NCBI GenBank assembly: GCA_902780395.1
Contig: CACZFH010000006.1
Span: forward strand, 1 to 63,796
DNA length: 63,796 nt
Direction of reading: 5' to 3'
Source of the DNA: an uncultured Erysipelotrichaceae bacterium
GTDB taxonomy: Bacteria; Bacillota_I; Bacilli_A; RF39; UBA660
Of this stretch, positions 17,812 through 26,261 are shown piece after piece. The position numbers and the translations under genes are program-made. The notes beneath the pieces are model-generated. The model had not been told where the DNA came from and did not search any database. It saw only the letters and a list, made by a program, of their open reading frames with translations. Positions within the stretch are counted from its first letter, which is position 1; the number at the start of each line of letters is the position of its first letter.

Positions 17812-18226
17812 ATTTTCTTGATTTCTTTAATAAGTCACGAATCTCTTCTAATAAGATAACTTCATCAGTTTTAATTGAATCTTTCTTTTCTTCTTTCTTA
17901 CCTACAGCCAAAACTTTATTAACAAATTTTAAAAGTAAGAATAGAATAAAAGCCATAATAATGAAATTAATAACAGCTGTTATAAAATCTCCGTATTTAA
18001 TAACTTGACCACCATAGATTTTAAGGGTTCCACCAACTTCAGCTCCACCAATTCCATTAATTAATGGATTAATAAAATCTTCTGTTAAAGCAGTTACAAT
18101 ACCTTGAAATGCTCCACCTATAATAACACCTATAGCCATATCCATAACATTTCCACGTAAAATAAATGCTTTAAACTCAGCTATAAAACCCTTTCCCTTC
18201 TTAGCAATTTCTTCTCTTTTTGCCAT
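17810..18226 (-). CDS. mscL: Large-conductance mechanosensitive channel
   Basis: 138 aa, the typical length. KGFIAEFKAFILRGNVMDMAIGVIIGGAFQGIVTAL is TM1 with the gate-lining Gly/Ala residues; TM2 is FITAVINFIIMAFILFLLLKF; a charged C-terminal bundle follows. It opens under membrane tension to release solutes in hypo-osmotic shock. AAAGGAGTGAGAG precedes ATG. Single-gene unit with its own promoter and terminator. A second, MscS-type channel lies at 61 kb. Confidence 0.97.
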   Translation of the reverse strand: MAKREEIAKKGKGFIAEFKAFILRGNVMDMAIGVIIGGAFQGIVTALTEDFINPLINGIGGAEVGGTLKIYGGQVIKYGDFITAVINFIIMAFILFLLLKFVNKVLAVGKKEEKKDSIKTDEVILLEEIRDLLKKSRK

Positions 18227-18248
18227 ATTCTCTCACTCCTTTAGCTAT

Positions 18249-18276
18249 ATTATAATATAAAAATAGCATTTTTCAA
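18249..18276 (-). promoter_or_regulatory. Promoter of mscL
   Basis: Minus-strand TTGAAA (18271-18276), 16-base spacer, TATAAT (18249-18254). Confidence 0.65.
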
Positions 18277-18309
18277 GAAAAAAGAACTAGTATTGTTGAA
18301 ATAGTCAAT

Positions 18310-18337
18310 AAAAAATAGACACTTCCTTTAGTGTCTA
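18310..18337 (-). terminator. Terminator of the divIC-tilS-ftsH unit
   Basis: Minus-strand perfect 8-bp stem TAGACACT/AGTGTCTA, loop AAAGGA, followed by six T residues. Confidence 0.88.
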
Positions 18338-18352
18338 CTTTTATCTTACTGC

Positions 18353-20326
18353 TTAAATAGTATCTAATTCTTTTAATAATTCTGCCTTATTCATCTTTGA
18401 GTAATTTTTAATACCTTTTTCTTTAGCAAGTTCTCTTAATTTAGTAATAGATAAAGATTCTAAATTATTTTCATCTTCTTCTGGCATCTTCCCATTTTCA
18501 ACTAAATAGTCAATTTGTTCTTTAGTTAATGTTTCATATTCTAATAAAGTTTCAGCAATTAATTTTAACAAATCTTTATTTTTCTTAATAATATCTTGAG
18601 CATTTTGATGACAATTATTAATAATCTTTCTCATTTCCATATCAATCTCATTAGCAACTTCATTAGAAAAATGTTGAGGTTTATTATAATCTCTTCCTAA
18701 GAATACACTACCTTCTTGTTGCTCGAATTGTAATGGTCCTAAATCACTCATTCCATATTCAGTTACCATAGCTCTAGCAATTTTAGTAGCTTTTTCAAAG
18801 TCATTATGAGCACCTGTAGTAATCTCACCAAAAGTAATCTCTTCAGCACTTCTTCCACCTAATAATCCAGTAATTTCTTCTAATAAATCAGACTTAGTAG
18901 AACATAATTTTTCTTCAGTTGGAACCATCATATTATATCCACCTGCAGAACCACGAGGAATAATTGTAACTTTTTGAACATCACTAGCATTTTTCAATTT
19001 TAATCCAATAACAGCATGACCAGCTTCATGATAAGCTACCAATTTACGATCATTCTCACTATATTTATGACTTACTTTTGCAGGACCCATTAAAACACGA
19101 TCAGTAGCTTCATCAATTTCACTCATACTTATTTCATCTTTATTACGACGAACAGCTAATAAAGCAGCTTCATTTAATAGATTTTCTAAATCAGCACCAC
19201 TAAATCCAGGTGTTCTTTTAGCTAAATTTTGAAGAGTAATACCTTCTGCTAAAATTTTATTTTTAGCATGAACAGCTAATATTTCTTCACGACCTCTAAC
19301 ATCTGGTAAATTAACCGTTACTTGTCTATCAAATCTTCCTGGACGAAGCAAAGCAGGATCTAATACATCAGGTCTATTTGTTGCTGCAATAATAATTATT
19401 CCTTCATTAGCACCAAAACCATCCATTTCAGTAAGCAATTGATTTAATGTTTGCTCTCTTTCATCATGTCCTCCACCTAAACCAGTTCCTCTTTGACGAC
19501 CAACAGCATCAATTTCATCAATAAAGATTAAACATGGCGCATTTCTCTTAGCTTGTTGAAACATATCACGTACACGACTAGCTCCAACTCCAACAAATAA
19601 TTCAACAAAGTCAGAACCACTAATAAAGTAAAAAGGTACATTTGCTTCTCCAGCAACAGCCTTAGCAAGTAAAGTTTTACCAGTTCCTGGAGGCCCCATT
19701 AATAATACTCCTTTAGGAATTCTAGCACCTAACTTTTGAAATTTCTTTGGTGCTTTCAAGAAATCAATTAACTCTTTAACTTCTTCCTTTTCTTCTTTTA
19801 AACCAGCTACATCTTTAAAAGTAACCTGATTATCATCACTACTTAATCTAGCCCTACTTTTACCAAAATCTAAAGAATTCTTATTACCTGCCATTTGCTT
19901 ATTAAAAAACCAAAAAGCAGCCCCTAAGAAAATCAAAATAGGTAAAACATTTACTATAATAATCAATAAAGAAGATGAATCAGGATCAGGTTCAACAGTA
20001 AGTTTGAACTCTTGATTATCACTAGCAATAATTAGTTTTTTCATAACTTCTTCACTAAGAGGTAAAGAAGCTTCAAACGATTCATTTTCATCATAACCAC
20101 TTAAAGTACCAGTAACTTCATAAATTCCACCACTATTTCTAGCAACTAACTTTAATTCAGTAATCTTTCCCTTATCTAACTTTTCTATAAATTCATCATA
20201 AGAAAACTCATGAACATTACTATTTAAAACGTTAAAAAAATAAAAAACTCCTAATATTATAATAGCCAAAAATAAATATGGTAATAATCCTTTCTTTAAA
20301 GTTTTATTATCGATTTTATCTTTCAC
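18353..20326 (-). CDS. ftsH: ATP-dependent zinc metalloprotease FtsH with C-terminal SAP/Rho_N-like tail
   Basis: 657 aa. Two membrane spans flank an extracytoplasmic domain (about 20-125). AAA domain with [16 protein letters not shown], Walker [10 protein letters not shown] and SRH GRFDRQ; M41 protease domain with zinc motif HEAGH. The last ~34 residues ([20 protein letters not shown]... to KAELLKEL) look like a SAP or Rho N-terminal helical motif, which is not standard in FtsH. GTG (VKDKIDNK) is preferred because AGGAGG lies 7 bases upstream; the ATG two codons earlier is 1 base from it. It follows tilS directly, as in B. subtilis (hpt missing). Confidence 0.95.
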   Translation of the reverse strand: MKDKIDNKTLKKGLLPYLFLAIIILGVFYFFNVLNSNVHEFSYDEFIEKLDKGKITELKLVARNSGGIYEVTGTLSGYDENESFEASLPLSEEVMKKLIIASDNQEFKLTVEPDPDSSSLLIIIVNVLPILIFLGAAFWFFNKQMAGNKNSLDFGKSRARLSSDDNQVTFKDVAGLKEEKEEVKELIDFLKAPKKFQKLGARIPKGVLLMGPPGTGKTLLAKAVAGEANVPFYFISGSDFVELFVGVGASRVRDMFQQAKRNAPCLIFIDEIDAVGRQRGTGLGGGHDEREQTLNQLLTEMDGFGANEGIIIIAATNRPDVLDPALLRPGRFDRQVTVNLPDVRGREEILAVHAKNKILAEGITLQNLAKRTPGFSGADLENLLNEAALLAVRRNKDEISMSEIDEATDRVLMGPAKVSHKYSENDRKLVAYHEAGHAVIGLKLKNASDVQKVTIIPRGSAGGYNMMVPTEEKLCSTKSDLLEEITGLLGGRSAEEITFGEITTGAHNDFEKATKIARAMVTEYGMSDLGPLQFEQQEGSVFLGRDYNKPQHFSNEVANEIDMEMRKIINNCHQNAQDIIKKNKDLLKLIAETLLEYETLTKEQIDYLVENGKMPEEDENNLESLSITKLRELAKEKGIKNYSKMNKAELLKELDTI

Positions 20327-20337
20327 ACACATTCCTC

Positions 20338-21651
20338 CTAACTGTATTTCAATATTATATCATAATCTTCGTTCTTTTTTTTGTCAAATTTGGATTTTTT
20401 TATACCTGGAATCCATACTACTCTATCTAAAGAATCAACAACAATTGGCCAAGATTCCCTATTCTCTATAGATATTTTTTTATCTATAAAAATATCCTTT
20501 ATCTTTTTAGAACCATTCATTCCCTTAACTGCTATTCGATCACCTAATTTTCTAGTACGAATAATCAATGGTAGAGTAATTTCATTGCTATTAAGTCTGC
20601 AAATATTATTACTATTATCATCAGTAAAGTCAATTTCCTCAATAATATGATTATTAGGTAATGAACTAAAATGATCAAATTCAATCTCATAATTTGATAT
20701 TTCATCAACTTTTCTAATAAAATTAACTTCATTATAATTCTTCTTAGCAATCACATCATTAGGTAGATTAATAAAAGCATTAGCTTTTTTACTATTAATT
20801 AATTGTAATATTAACTGAATATGCTTATCACCCAATAATATTAAATCATCTTGATAAAAATCACTCAAAATATAATACAATATTTCTTTTTGTATAAATT
20901 CATCTTCATTCAAAAATAAATCTATCTTTATTATATCCCCAGTTAATACTCTATTAATAGCTTTTTTTCTCTCTTTATCAATAAACTTACTTGCTTCTTG
21001 TAAAGACTTACTAAATTTTAAGAATTTTAAATGAGCATCCTTTTCTTCTTCTTTCAAAAAAGGAAGTACATATTTACGATAACGATTTCTAGTATAAGTA
21101 TCTTTATTATTGGAACAATCAATAAAATAAGGTACTTGATTTATCTTATCATATTCTTCTAATTCTGCCTTTGTATAAAAAATAAGCGGTCTAGCAATCC
21201 AATAGTCGTCCATATCAATTAATTCTTTAAAACCACTATAACCATTTAGATTAGAACCTCTAACAATTCTCATCAAAATAGTTTCAATCAAATCATCTCC
21301 ATGATGAGCTGTCATTAAATAATTAGCATCATATTTATGCACAATGGACTCAAAAAAATGATAACGTATATTTCTAGCTTCATTATGAAAATTATCATCA
21401 CCATAGTTTTCTATTACCATCGATTCAAAAACCAAATGATTATCCTCACAATACTTCTTTAAAAATAAAGCTTCATCATAGCTTTCTTTTCTTACATTAT
21501 GATTAACGTGGGCAATAATAATAGATAGTGAATACTTATCTCGAATCTTTAATAGCATATCTACTAATGCCATAGAATCAGGACCAGTTGAACATCCAAC
21601 TACAATAATATCATTTTTATGAAATGAAAAATGCTCTTCGATATTTATCAT
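20338..21651 (-). CDS. tilS: tRNA(Ile)-lysidine synthetase
   Basis: 437 aa. PP-loop ATPase domain: the usual SGGxDS is STGPDS here (VVGCSTGPDSMALVDM), followed by HVNHNVRKES, MTAHHGDDLIETILMRI and RNRYRKYVLP; TilS-specific C-terminal domain with KLGDRIAVKGMNGSKKIKDIFIDKKI. It converts C34 of tRNA-Ile(CAU) to lysidine. The Thr in the PP-loop is a variant to note. It lies between divIC and ftsH, the B. subtilis order. Confidence 0.95.
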   Translation of the reverse strand: MINIEEHFSFHKNDIIVVGCSTGPDSMALVDMLLKIRDKYSLSIIIAHVNHNVRKESYDEALFLKKYCEDNHLVFESMVIENYGDDNFHNEARNIRYHFFESIVHKYDANYLMTAHHGDDLIETILMRIVRGSNLNGYSGFKELIDMDDYWIARPLIFYTKAELEEYDKINQVPYFIDCSNNKDTYTRNRYRKYVLPFLKEEEKDAHLKFLKFSKSLQEASKFIDKERKKAINRVLTGDIIKIDLFLNEDEFIQKEILYYILSDFYQDDLILLGDKHIQLILQLINSKKANAFINLPNDVIAKKNYNEVNFIRKVDEISNYEIEFDHFSSLPNNHIIEEIDFTDDNSNNICRLNSNEITLPLIIRTRKLGDRIAVKGMNGSKKIKDIFIDKKISIENRESWPIVVDSLDRVVWIPGIKKSKFDKKKNEDYDIILKYS

Positions 21652-21706
21652 GAAACACCTCCGTTAATCAATCATTATTATAACAGAAAAAAAAGAAAAA
21701 TAGCTA

Positions 21707-22006
21707 TTATTCTTCTGGAATTTGTAAAATAAATTCTCCTTCTTTAGAATATAGATATTTTTCTCTAGCATATCTAGCAACATAATCAGGATTTTGTAAT
21801 TTATTAGCATCTACTTTTAATTCTTCTTCTTTTTCCTTTAAAGTTAATAGTTCCTCTTCTAATAATTTTTTTTCTTGATATTTATCAAATATTTCTACCC
21901 AATACCGACCGATAGTAAATGTCATGACAAAAATAATAATAATAGAAGTCAACCCTAGAAAAAGCATTCTTCGTCTAGCTTTTATTTCACTTTTAGACTT
22001 TGCCAT
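21707..22006 (-). CDS. divIC: Septum formation initiator DivIC/FtsB-like
   Basis: 99 aa from ATG (MAKSKSE) 5 bases after AGGTGA. One membrane span (about 15-37, MLFLGLTSIIIIFVMTFTIG), a leucine-zipper-like coiled coil (EKKLLEEELLTLKEKEEEL) and the family tail NPDYVARYAREKYLYSKEGEFI. It belongs to the DivIC-FtsL-DivIB division subcomplex. A TATAAT box stands shortly upstream. Confidence 0.92.
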   Translation of the reverse strand: MAKSKSEIKARRRMLFLGLTSIIIIFVMTFTIGRYWVEIFDKYQEKKLLEEELLTLKEKEEELKVDANKLQNPDYVARYAREKYLYSKEGEFILQIPEE

Positions 22007-22077
22007 TACATTCACCTACCTTTTCAACTTATATTATACCGCTAAATAGCCATATAAAACCAAGAAAACAACAATTT

Positions 22078-22359
22078 TTACGAGGATTTTACACTATTTC
22101 TATTAAAAATTTGATACATGAGTAAAAAACCTAAAAGAATCGACAGAAAAAAATAGATATGAAGGACTCCATCATTTATAAATAAAAGAATAATAAAATA
22201 CAACAAAGAACAAAAAACACCCAAAATACTGACAAAAATCTGATTAAAAATAACACTTTTAAAAAAACGATTACAGAAACACTTCTTAAATAAAAAAAAC
22301 AGAATAATTCCATAGAGAAAAGAAAAAATAAGACTAATAATTTGTATTTTCAAATCCAT
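22078..22359 (-). CDS. yabQ: YabQ-like small membrane protein (sporulation)
   Basis: 93 aa, three hydrophobic segments. Identification rests mostly on position: directly after yabP and before divIC, the order yabP-yabQ-divIC of spore formers, where YabQ is a spore cortex membrane protein. Its sequence is divergent and much shorter than B. subtilis YabQ (about 210 aa). The start follows the yabP stop by 2 bases with no clear ribosome site, suggesting coupling. Confidence 0.6.
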   Translation of the reverse strand: MDLKIQIISLIFSFLYGIILFFLFKKCFCNRFFKSVIFNQIFVSILGVFCSLLYFIILLFINDGVLHIYFFLSILLGFLLMYQIFNRNSVKSS

Positions 22360-22361
22360 AA

Positions 22362-22655
22362 TTATCGAAATAAACGACTAAACACACCTTCTTCTTTTCC
22401 TTTTTTCGTTTGATCTAATACATAATCTAGTGAATTAATATCTCCTTTTATAGTTAAATTACCAGCTAGTGTATCCAGCTTAATAAGTTCTAAATTTTCA
22501 CCCTTTATTACCAAAAATCCCATAGTAGTTTCTAATAAAAAATGAAGATTATCAAAATTTTCAATTTTTTTTACCCCAGAAATAACAAGTGTCTTTCTTT
22601 CTAACAAGTTTATACCATGATTATAATTATTAATAGTTGAATTATCTTTATCCAT
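22362..22655 (-). CDS. yabP: Sporulation protein YabP (YabP/YqfC family)
   Basis: 97 aa from ATG (MDKDNSTINN) after TAGGAGGATAATT; an upstream hydrophobic in-frame stretch lies before the ribosome site and is excluded. HGINLLERKTLVISGVKKIENF and GFLVIKGENLELIKLD...GNLTIKGDINSLDY match the YabP family: a small protein made in the mother cell, needed for spore cortex or coat formation in B. subtilis. Confidence 0.85.
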   Translation of the reverse strand: MDKDNSTINNYNHGINLLERKTLVISGVKKIENFDNLHFLLETTMGFLVIKGENLELIKLDTLAGNLTIKGDINSLDYVLDQTKKGKEEGVFSRLFR

Positions 22656-22701
22656 AATTATCCTCCTATTAAATAATATGAATATAATTAAAAAATAGAA
22701 C

Positions 22702-22726
22702 AAAAAAAAAGATGCTATTGCATCTT
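22702..22726 (-). terminator. Terminator of spoVG
   Basis: Minus-strand stem AAGATGC/GCATCTT, loop AATA, nine T residues; overlaps the spoVG stop. Confidence 0.88.
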
Positions 22727-23003
22727 ACTCTTCTTCAGATGGTGCATCTTCAGTTTTTTCATATTCATCTAATATTGTTTTTTCAAACATAGCACGTACT
22801 TCCGCATTAATTGGATGAGCAATATCACGATACACTCCAGCGGCATTCTTCTTACTTGGCATCGCAATAAATAGACCGTTGTCACCATCAATAATTCTAA
22901 TATCATGTACAGCAAAACTATCATCTATTAAAATAGATGCAATTCCCTTCATACGAGAACCTTCTTTTTCAATTTTACGCACATTTACAGATGTAATCTT
23001 CAT
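22725..23003 (-). CDS. spoVG: SpoVG family regulatory RNA/DNA-binding protein
   Basis: 92 aa. Family signatures ITSVNVRKI, ASILIDDSFAVHDIRIIDGDNGLFIAMPSKK and RDIAHPINAEVRAMFEKTILDEYE. SpoVG binds RNA/DNA and pleiotropically affects sporulation, cell division and virulence in Firmicutes. ATG before KITSV (9 bases after GGAGG) is chosen; an ATG two codons earlier is only 3 bases from GGAGG. Single-gene unit. Confidence 0.95.
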   Translation of the reverse strand: MKITSVNVRKIEKEGSRMKGIASILIDDSFAVHDIRIIDGDNGLFIAMPSKKNAAGVYRDIAHPINAEVRAMFEKTILDEYEKTEDAPSEEE

Positions 23004-23084
23004 CAGCATATTCCTCCCTCTTAAAGTATAAAACTTTATAACATTATTTTATAATAACAAAAATGAAAAATCAATACATTTATA

Positions 23085-23297
23085 TTAAGATATAATTATT
23101 ATATTTTTAATAATATAATCACTATAAGAAAAAGATTTAATTACACCATCTACAGTTTCTATAATAAATATAGAAGGAAAACATTGAATAATTCTTCCCT
23201 CAAATTTCTCATTTTGATTTCTCATCCCCCGATAAAAAAAAGTATGAAAATGATTTAATTCGTGAATAATTTCCTTTTTGATAGACTCTAAATACAT
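23085..23297 (-). CDS. veg: Veg family protein
   Basis: 70 aa, slightly shorter than B. subtilis Veg (86 aa). FEGRIIQCFPSIFIIETV...VIKSFSYSDYIIKNI matches the Veg beta-rich fold (SH3-like). In B. subtilis Veg stimulates biofilm matrix genes by antagonising SinR. It overlaps the end of yabG by 10 bases, the yabG-veg order of B. subtilis. Confidence 0.88.
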   Translation of the reverse strand: MYLESIKKEIIHELNHFHTFFYRGMRNQNEKFEGRIIQCFPSIFIIETVDGVIKSFSYSDYIIKNIIIIS

Positions 23298-24073
23298 CTA
23301 GGATACCCCACATACATTGTTCCATTAGTAATAATTCCACCAATCCCATCACTACCATATTTTGTTTTTTCAATCAAATGAATTAAATCAATACTTTTAT
23401 TTTTATCTGACAAAGCTATTGAAGAAGCAATTATAGCAGGATCTAAAGCATGAATATTAATGCGTTTAGGACTAGAAGCAAAATTAGCACCTGCCTTAAT
23501 TAGTTCTTCATAATTTGATTGGCATGCTCCAGCAATAATAATTAGCTTATCCTGACTTTTTTCATATTTTCTAGCTTCTTTTATTGCTGATATAAAATAC
23601 CCAGAGTTTTGATAATTTCTCAAATCCTCTTTATGATTTTTTTTAGCGTAATAAGCGTCATGCCCTGTAATAACAATAATATCCGGCCGATACTCTTCTA
23701 ATAATGATTGTATTTTCAAAGAAATAGATTTTTCTGGAATAGTAAGACCATTAGCCTGAATTCCCATATATTGATAAAACTTCATACATCGATCAAGATA
23801 AGTATCATCCCCATCGATATGTAAGATTTTACCAGGAATATAAAAATAATGATTGCGATTCATTGACAAATCTTTCATATTTCTCTCAATTACTTCATCA
23901 TCATCTTCTTCAACATTTTGAACAATTTTTAAATCATCAATATCAGCATCTGCCAATAATCTAACATTAACACCTTTTAAAAGTACCACTTGCCCATTAA
24001 TACTAATTATTTCAAAAACAATATCATTTTTATATGAATTACGACTAACCAAATTCCCAACATTTAATTTCAA
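23288..24073 (-). CDS. yabG: Sporulation-specific cysteine protease YabG
   Basis: About 262 aa. Signatures: LNVGNLVSRNSYKNDIVFEI (N-terminal SH3-like), KILHIDGDDTYLDRCMKFY and DIIVITGHDAYYAKKNHKED, IIAGACQSNYEEL (catalytic His/Cys region), NIHALDPAIIASSIA. YabG processes spore coat proteins. A TTG start (LKLNVGN) 8 bases after GGGAG is preferred; a TTG five codons earlier overlaps that site. Its presence implies current or recent sporulation capacity. Confidence 0.92.
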   Translation of the reverse strand: MKLNVGNLVSRNSYKNDIVFEIISINGQVVLLKGVNVRLLADADIDDLKIVQNVEEDDDEVIERNMKDLSMNRNHYFYIPGKILHIDGDDTYLDRCMKFYQYMGIQANGLTIPEKSISLKIQSLLEEYRPDIIVITGHDAYYAKKNHKEDLRNYQNSGYFISAIKEARKYEKSQDKLIIIAGACQSNYEELIKAGANFASSPKRINIHALDPAIIASSIALSDKNKSIDLIHLIEKTKYGSDGIGGIITNGTMYVGYPRCI

Positions 24074-24101
24074 AGCATCAACTCCCAATTAAATGTATGA
24101 A

Positions 24102-24131
24102 TAAAAAAAGAAAATAGAAGTACTATTTTCT
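24102..24131 (-). terminator. Terminator of rsmA
   Basis: Minus-strand 9-bp stem AGAAAATAG/CTATTTTCT, loop TACTT, then seven T residues. Confidence 0.88.
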
Positions 24132-24923
24132 AAGAGCATTAGCTAAAGCCACAAATATCTCAACATTAAGCATCTCAGCACGAACATTTAAATCATAATT
24201 ATAAGTAGCCAAAACATTTTCAATAATCTTCAAATCATATTTTTTCAGATTGTTACGAAGCTTTTTCCGTTTAAATTGAAAAGAATCTTTCAATAATTGT
24301 TCAAAAAAAGAAAAATCATTTAATTTTAGCTTATCTTTCCTCTCCGTAAATGAGACAACTACACTATCCACATTAGGCTCAGGTATAAATTGTTTTCTAG
24401 AAACCAAAAACTCTTTCTTTATATCATAAAAATAATTCAATAAAACAGTAATAGAACCATATTCCCTACTTCCTGGACTAGTACTAAAGCGATTTCCTAC
24501 TTCTTTTTGAACCATCATAACAATTTTATTAAAATGAATTTCAGACTTCAATAATTTCAATAAAATAGGTGTAGTAATATAATAAGGAACATTACTAACA
24601 AAATAAATACTATCATATGAATAATTAGAAATATCAGATAATAAATCAGAATCTAAAAAATCTTGAAATAAAACATCAACATTAGAACAATCTTCAATTC
24701 TTTTATATAATTCATCAGCTAAATCAATATCAATTTCATATGCCAAAACATTTTTAGCTCTATTAGCCAATTCTTTTGTCATAATGGCACCACCAGGTCC
24801 TACCTCAATAACTAAAGAATTTTTATTAACCCCACTGACATCAACAATTCTTTTAACAATATTAATATCTTTCAAAAAATTTTGACCAAATTTTTTTTTA
24901 AATTTTACATCATATTTCTCCAA
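24123..24923 (-). CDS. rsmA: 16S rRNA (adenine1518/1519-N6)-dimethyltransferase
   Basis: 267 aa. KFGQNFLKD, VIEVGPGGAIMTKELANRA (SAM motif I), FVSNVPYYITTPILLKLL (NxPY catalytic motif), RKQFIPEPNVDSVVVSF. It dimethylates two adenines near the 3' end of 16S rRNA. A TTG start before EKYDVKFKKK is supported by GGTGA 5 bases upstream; the longer reading has no ribosome site. In B. subtilis rnmV precedes it; here that position holds the SipW-type cassette. Confidence 0.96.
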   Translation of the reverse strand: MEKYDVKFKKKFGQNFLKDINIVKRIVDVSGVNKNSLVIEVGPGGAIMTKELANRAKNVLAYEIDIDLADELYKRIEDCSNVDVLFQDFLDSDLLSDISNYSYDSIYFVSNVPYYITTPILLKLLKSEIHFNKIVMMVQKEVGNRFSTSPGSREYGSITVLLNYFYDIKKEFLVSRKQFIPEPNVDSVVVSFTERKDKLKLNDFSFFEQLLKDSFQFKRKKLRNNLKKYDLKIIENVLATYNYDLNVRAEMLNVEIFVALANALRK

Positions 24924-24956
24924 AAAGATCACCAACCGACAATTATTATAAAACAC

Positions 24957-24995
24957 CTATAAAAAAAAAGAAAGAATTAAATCTTTTTCTTTTTC
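24957..24995 (-). terminator. Terminator of the SipW-type signal peptidase gene
   Basis: Minus-strand imperfect stem of A/G and C/T tracts (AAAGAAAAAGA with TCTTTCTTT) followed by a long T run; overlaps the stop of the peptidase gene. Confidence 0.6.
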
Positions 24996-25570
24996 ATCAT
25001 CTTAAAAATTCTTCCAATATCATAAAGAATAAAAATCAAAGCAGGAATTAATAAACATATAAAATAATGAATTGGTTTTTCAAAAAATGATTTAATATAT
25101 CCTACTTTAGGAATTTTAAATAACACTTTTCCATAAATGTTATCAGTTTTTACATAAGTAGGATCTTCAACATAATTATTATCACCCTTAGTTGTATAAA
25201 TAGATTCCTTACTACCAACACTTTCCTTATTAACAATTCTATGAGTAACTAGCAAACCTTTATAGTTAGCATCATTAGAAATAAAAGTAACAATATCACC
25301 AACATCATATTGATCATTATCTAATCTTTTAATAACAATAGCATCATTTACTCCTATAGTAGGAACCATACTAGGAGAGACAATTAAATATGTACCAAAT
25401 AAAGGATTCTTAGAACTATGATTTTTAGAAAAAAGAAGTAAATCACCAACATAAATAAAAAACAAACTACTTAAAAGCAACATTAAACAAAGAATTGCTA
25501 TCAAAATAGACCTAGCAATAATATGACAAAAATAAAAAAAGGTCTGCCTAATAATTATTGTATTAGTCAT
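24977..25570 (-). CDS. sipW: Signal peptidase I, SipW/ER type (Ser-His)
   Basis: 197 aa from ATG (MTNTIII) after AGGAGTGATGAT. N-terminal TM (about 20-45), SPSMVPTI with nucleophile Ser67, a second region LVTHRIV with His110 in place of the Lys of prokaryote-type SPases, and TTKGDNNYVEDP with Asp130. A C-terminal TM follows (about 165-188). The Ser-His dyad is the mark of ER-type SipW, which matures TasA-family fibre proteins in Bacillus. It sits next to two exported paralogous proteins that are likely substrates. Confidence 0.9.
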   Translation of the reverse strand: MTNTIIIRQTFFYFCHIIARSILIAILCLMLLLSSLFFIYVGDLLLFSKNHSSKNPLFGTYLIVSPSMVPTIGVNDAIVIKRLDNDQYDVGDIVTFISNDANYKGLLVTHRIVNKESVGSKESIYTTKGDNNYVEDPTYVKTDNIYGKVLFKIPKVGYIKSFFEKPIHYFICLLIPALIFILYDIGRIFKMMKKKKI

Positions 25571-25630
25571 ATCATCACTCCTAACTATAACCAATTATAA
25601 TACCAAATAAAAGAAAAAACTATAAATCCT

Positions 25631-25660
25631 AAAAAAAAAGAAGTAACTTGACACTTCTTT
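25631..25660 (-). terminator. Terminator of the two-gene exported-protein operon
   Basis: Minus-strand 7-bp stem AAGAAGT/ACTTCTT, 8-base loop, nine T residues. Confidence 0.8.
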
Positions 25661-26252
25661 ATTTAGCACGACCATATATCTGAACTTCCACTTCAATATT
25701 ACCAGATTCCATTAAACTAGTCTCTGATAGCCATATCCGTAATCTATAATTATCATCCTCTGATTTAGACTTTTTCTTCTTACAAAGAATCATACTTCCA
25801 GCGGGACTTCCTAAATCTGTTTTCTTTTTAATACCAGAAAAACTGGTTGACTCTAATACTGAAGTGTAAGTACCACTTTTTTCATATTCTAAATAAACTT
25901 TAATATCACTATCTTTAACAGTTGTTTTCTTAGTATTTTTAACTAAAGCTATTTCATATTCAATCATAGAAGCATTATCTAAAGATGTAGAAACAGAAAA
26001 ATCAAAGTACTCCCCTTCCTTCAAGTTTTTCTTAGCAATAATTTCTGTTGTTGGAGTTATTTTCTCTAAACTCAATCCCGGAAAATTATTAGTATAATTT
26101 AAAACTACTTTTCCTCCTACCTCTTCCATATCAATAACTTTTTCTTTGCGATTAACAAAAGCAATAAAACCAGAAATAGCTAAAATAAATAGAAAAAAGC
26201 ATATACCAAAAACAAAATAATAAAATTGATCAATTCCCTTTTTTTCTTTCAT
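25659..26252 (-). CDS. Exported or membrane-anchored beta-rich protein, paralogue A (possible SipW substrate)
   Basis: 197 aa. Short N-terminal segment with charged residues, one hydrophobic span (about 10-31, FYYFVFGICFFLFILAISGFI), then a beta-rich exported domain with KEGEYFDFSVSTSLDNASMIEYEIAL and a C-terminal NYRLRIWLSE...GNIEVEVQIYG. The C-terminal motif (LR-hydrophobic-WLS-E/D, then alternating strand) recurs in the next gene, so the two are paralogues. TasA/camelysin-like jelly-roll similarity is suggested by the SipW neighbour but not proven by sequence. Starts 9 bases after paralogue B. Confidence 0.7.
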   Translation of the reverse strand: MKEKKGIDQFYYFVFGICFFLFILAISGFIAFVNRKEKVIDMEEVGGKVVLNYTNNFPGLSLEKITPTTEIIAKKNLKEGEYFDFSVSTSLDNASMIEYEIALVKNTKKTTVKDSDIKVYLEYEKSGTYTSVLESTSFSGIKKKTDLGSPAGSMILCKKKKSKSEDDNYRLRIWLSETSLMESGNIEVEVQIYGRAK

Positions 26253-26261
26253 AAAAATCTC

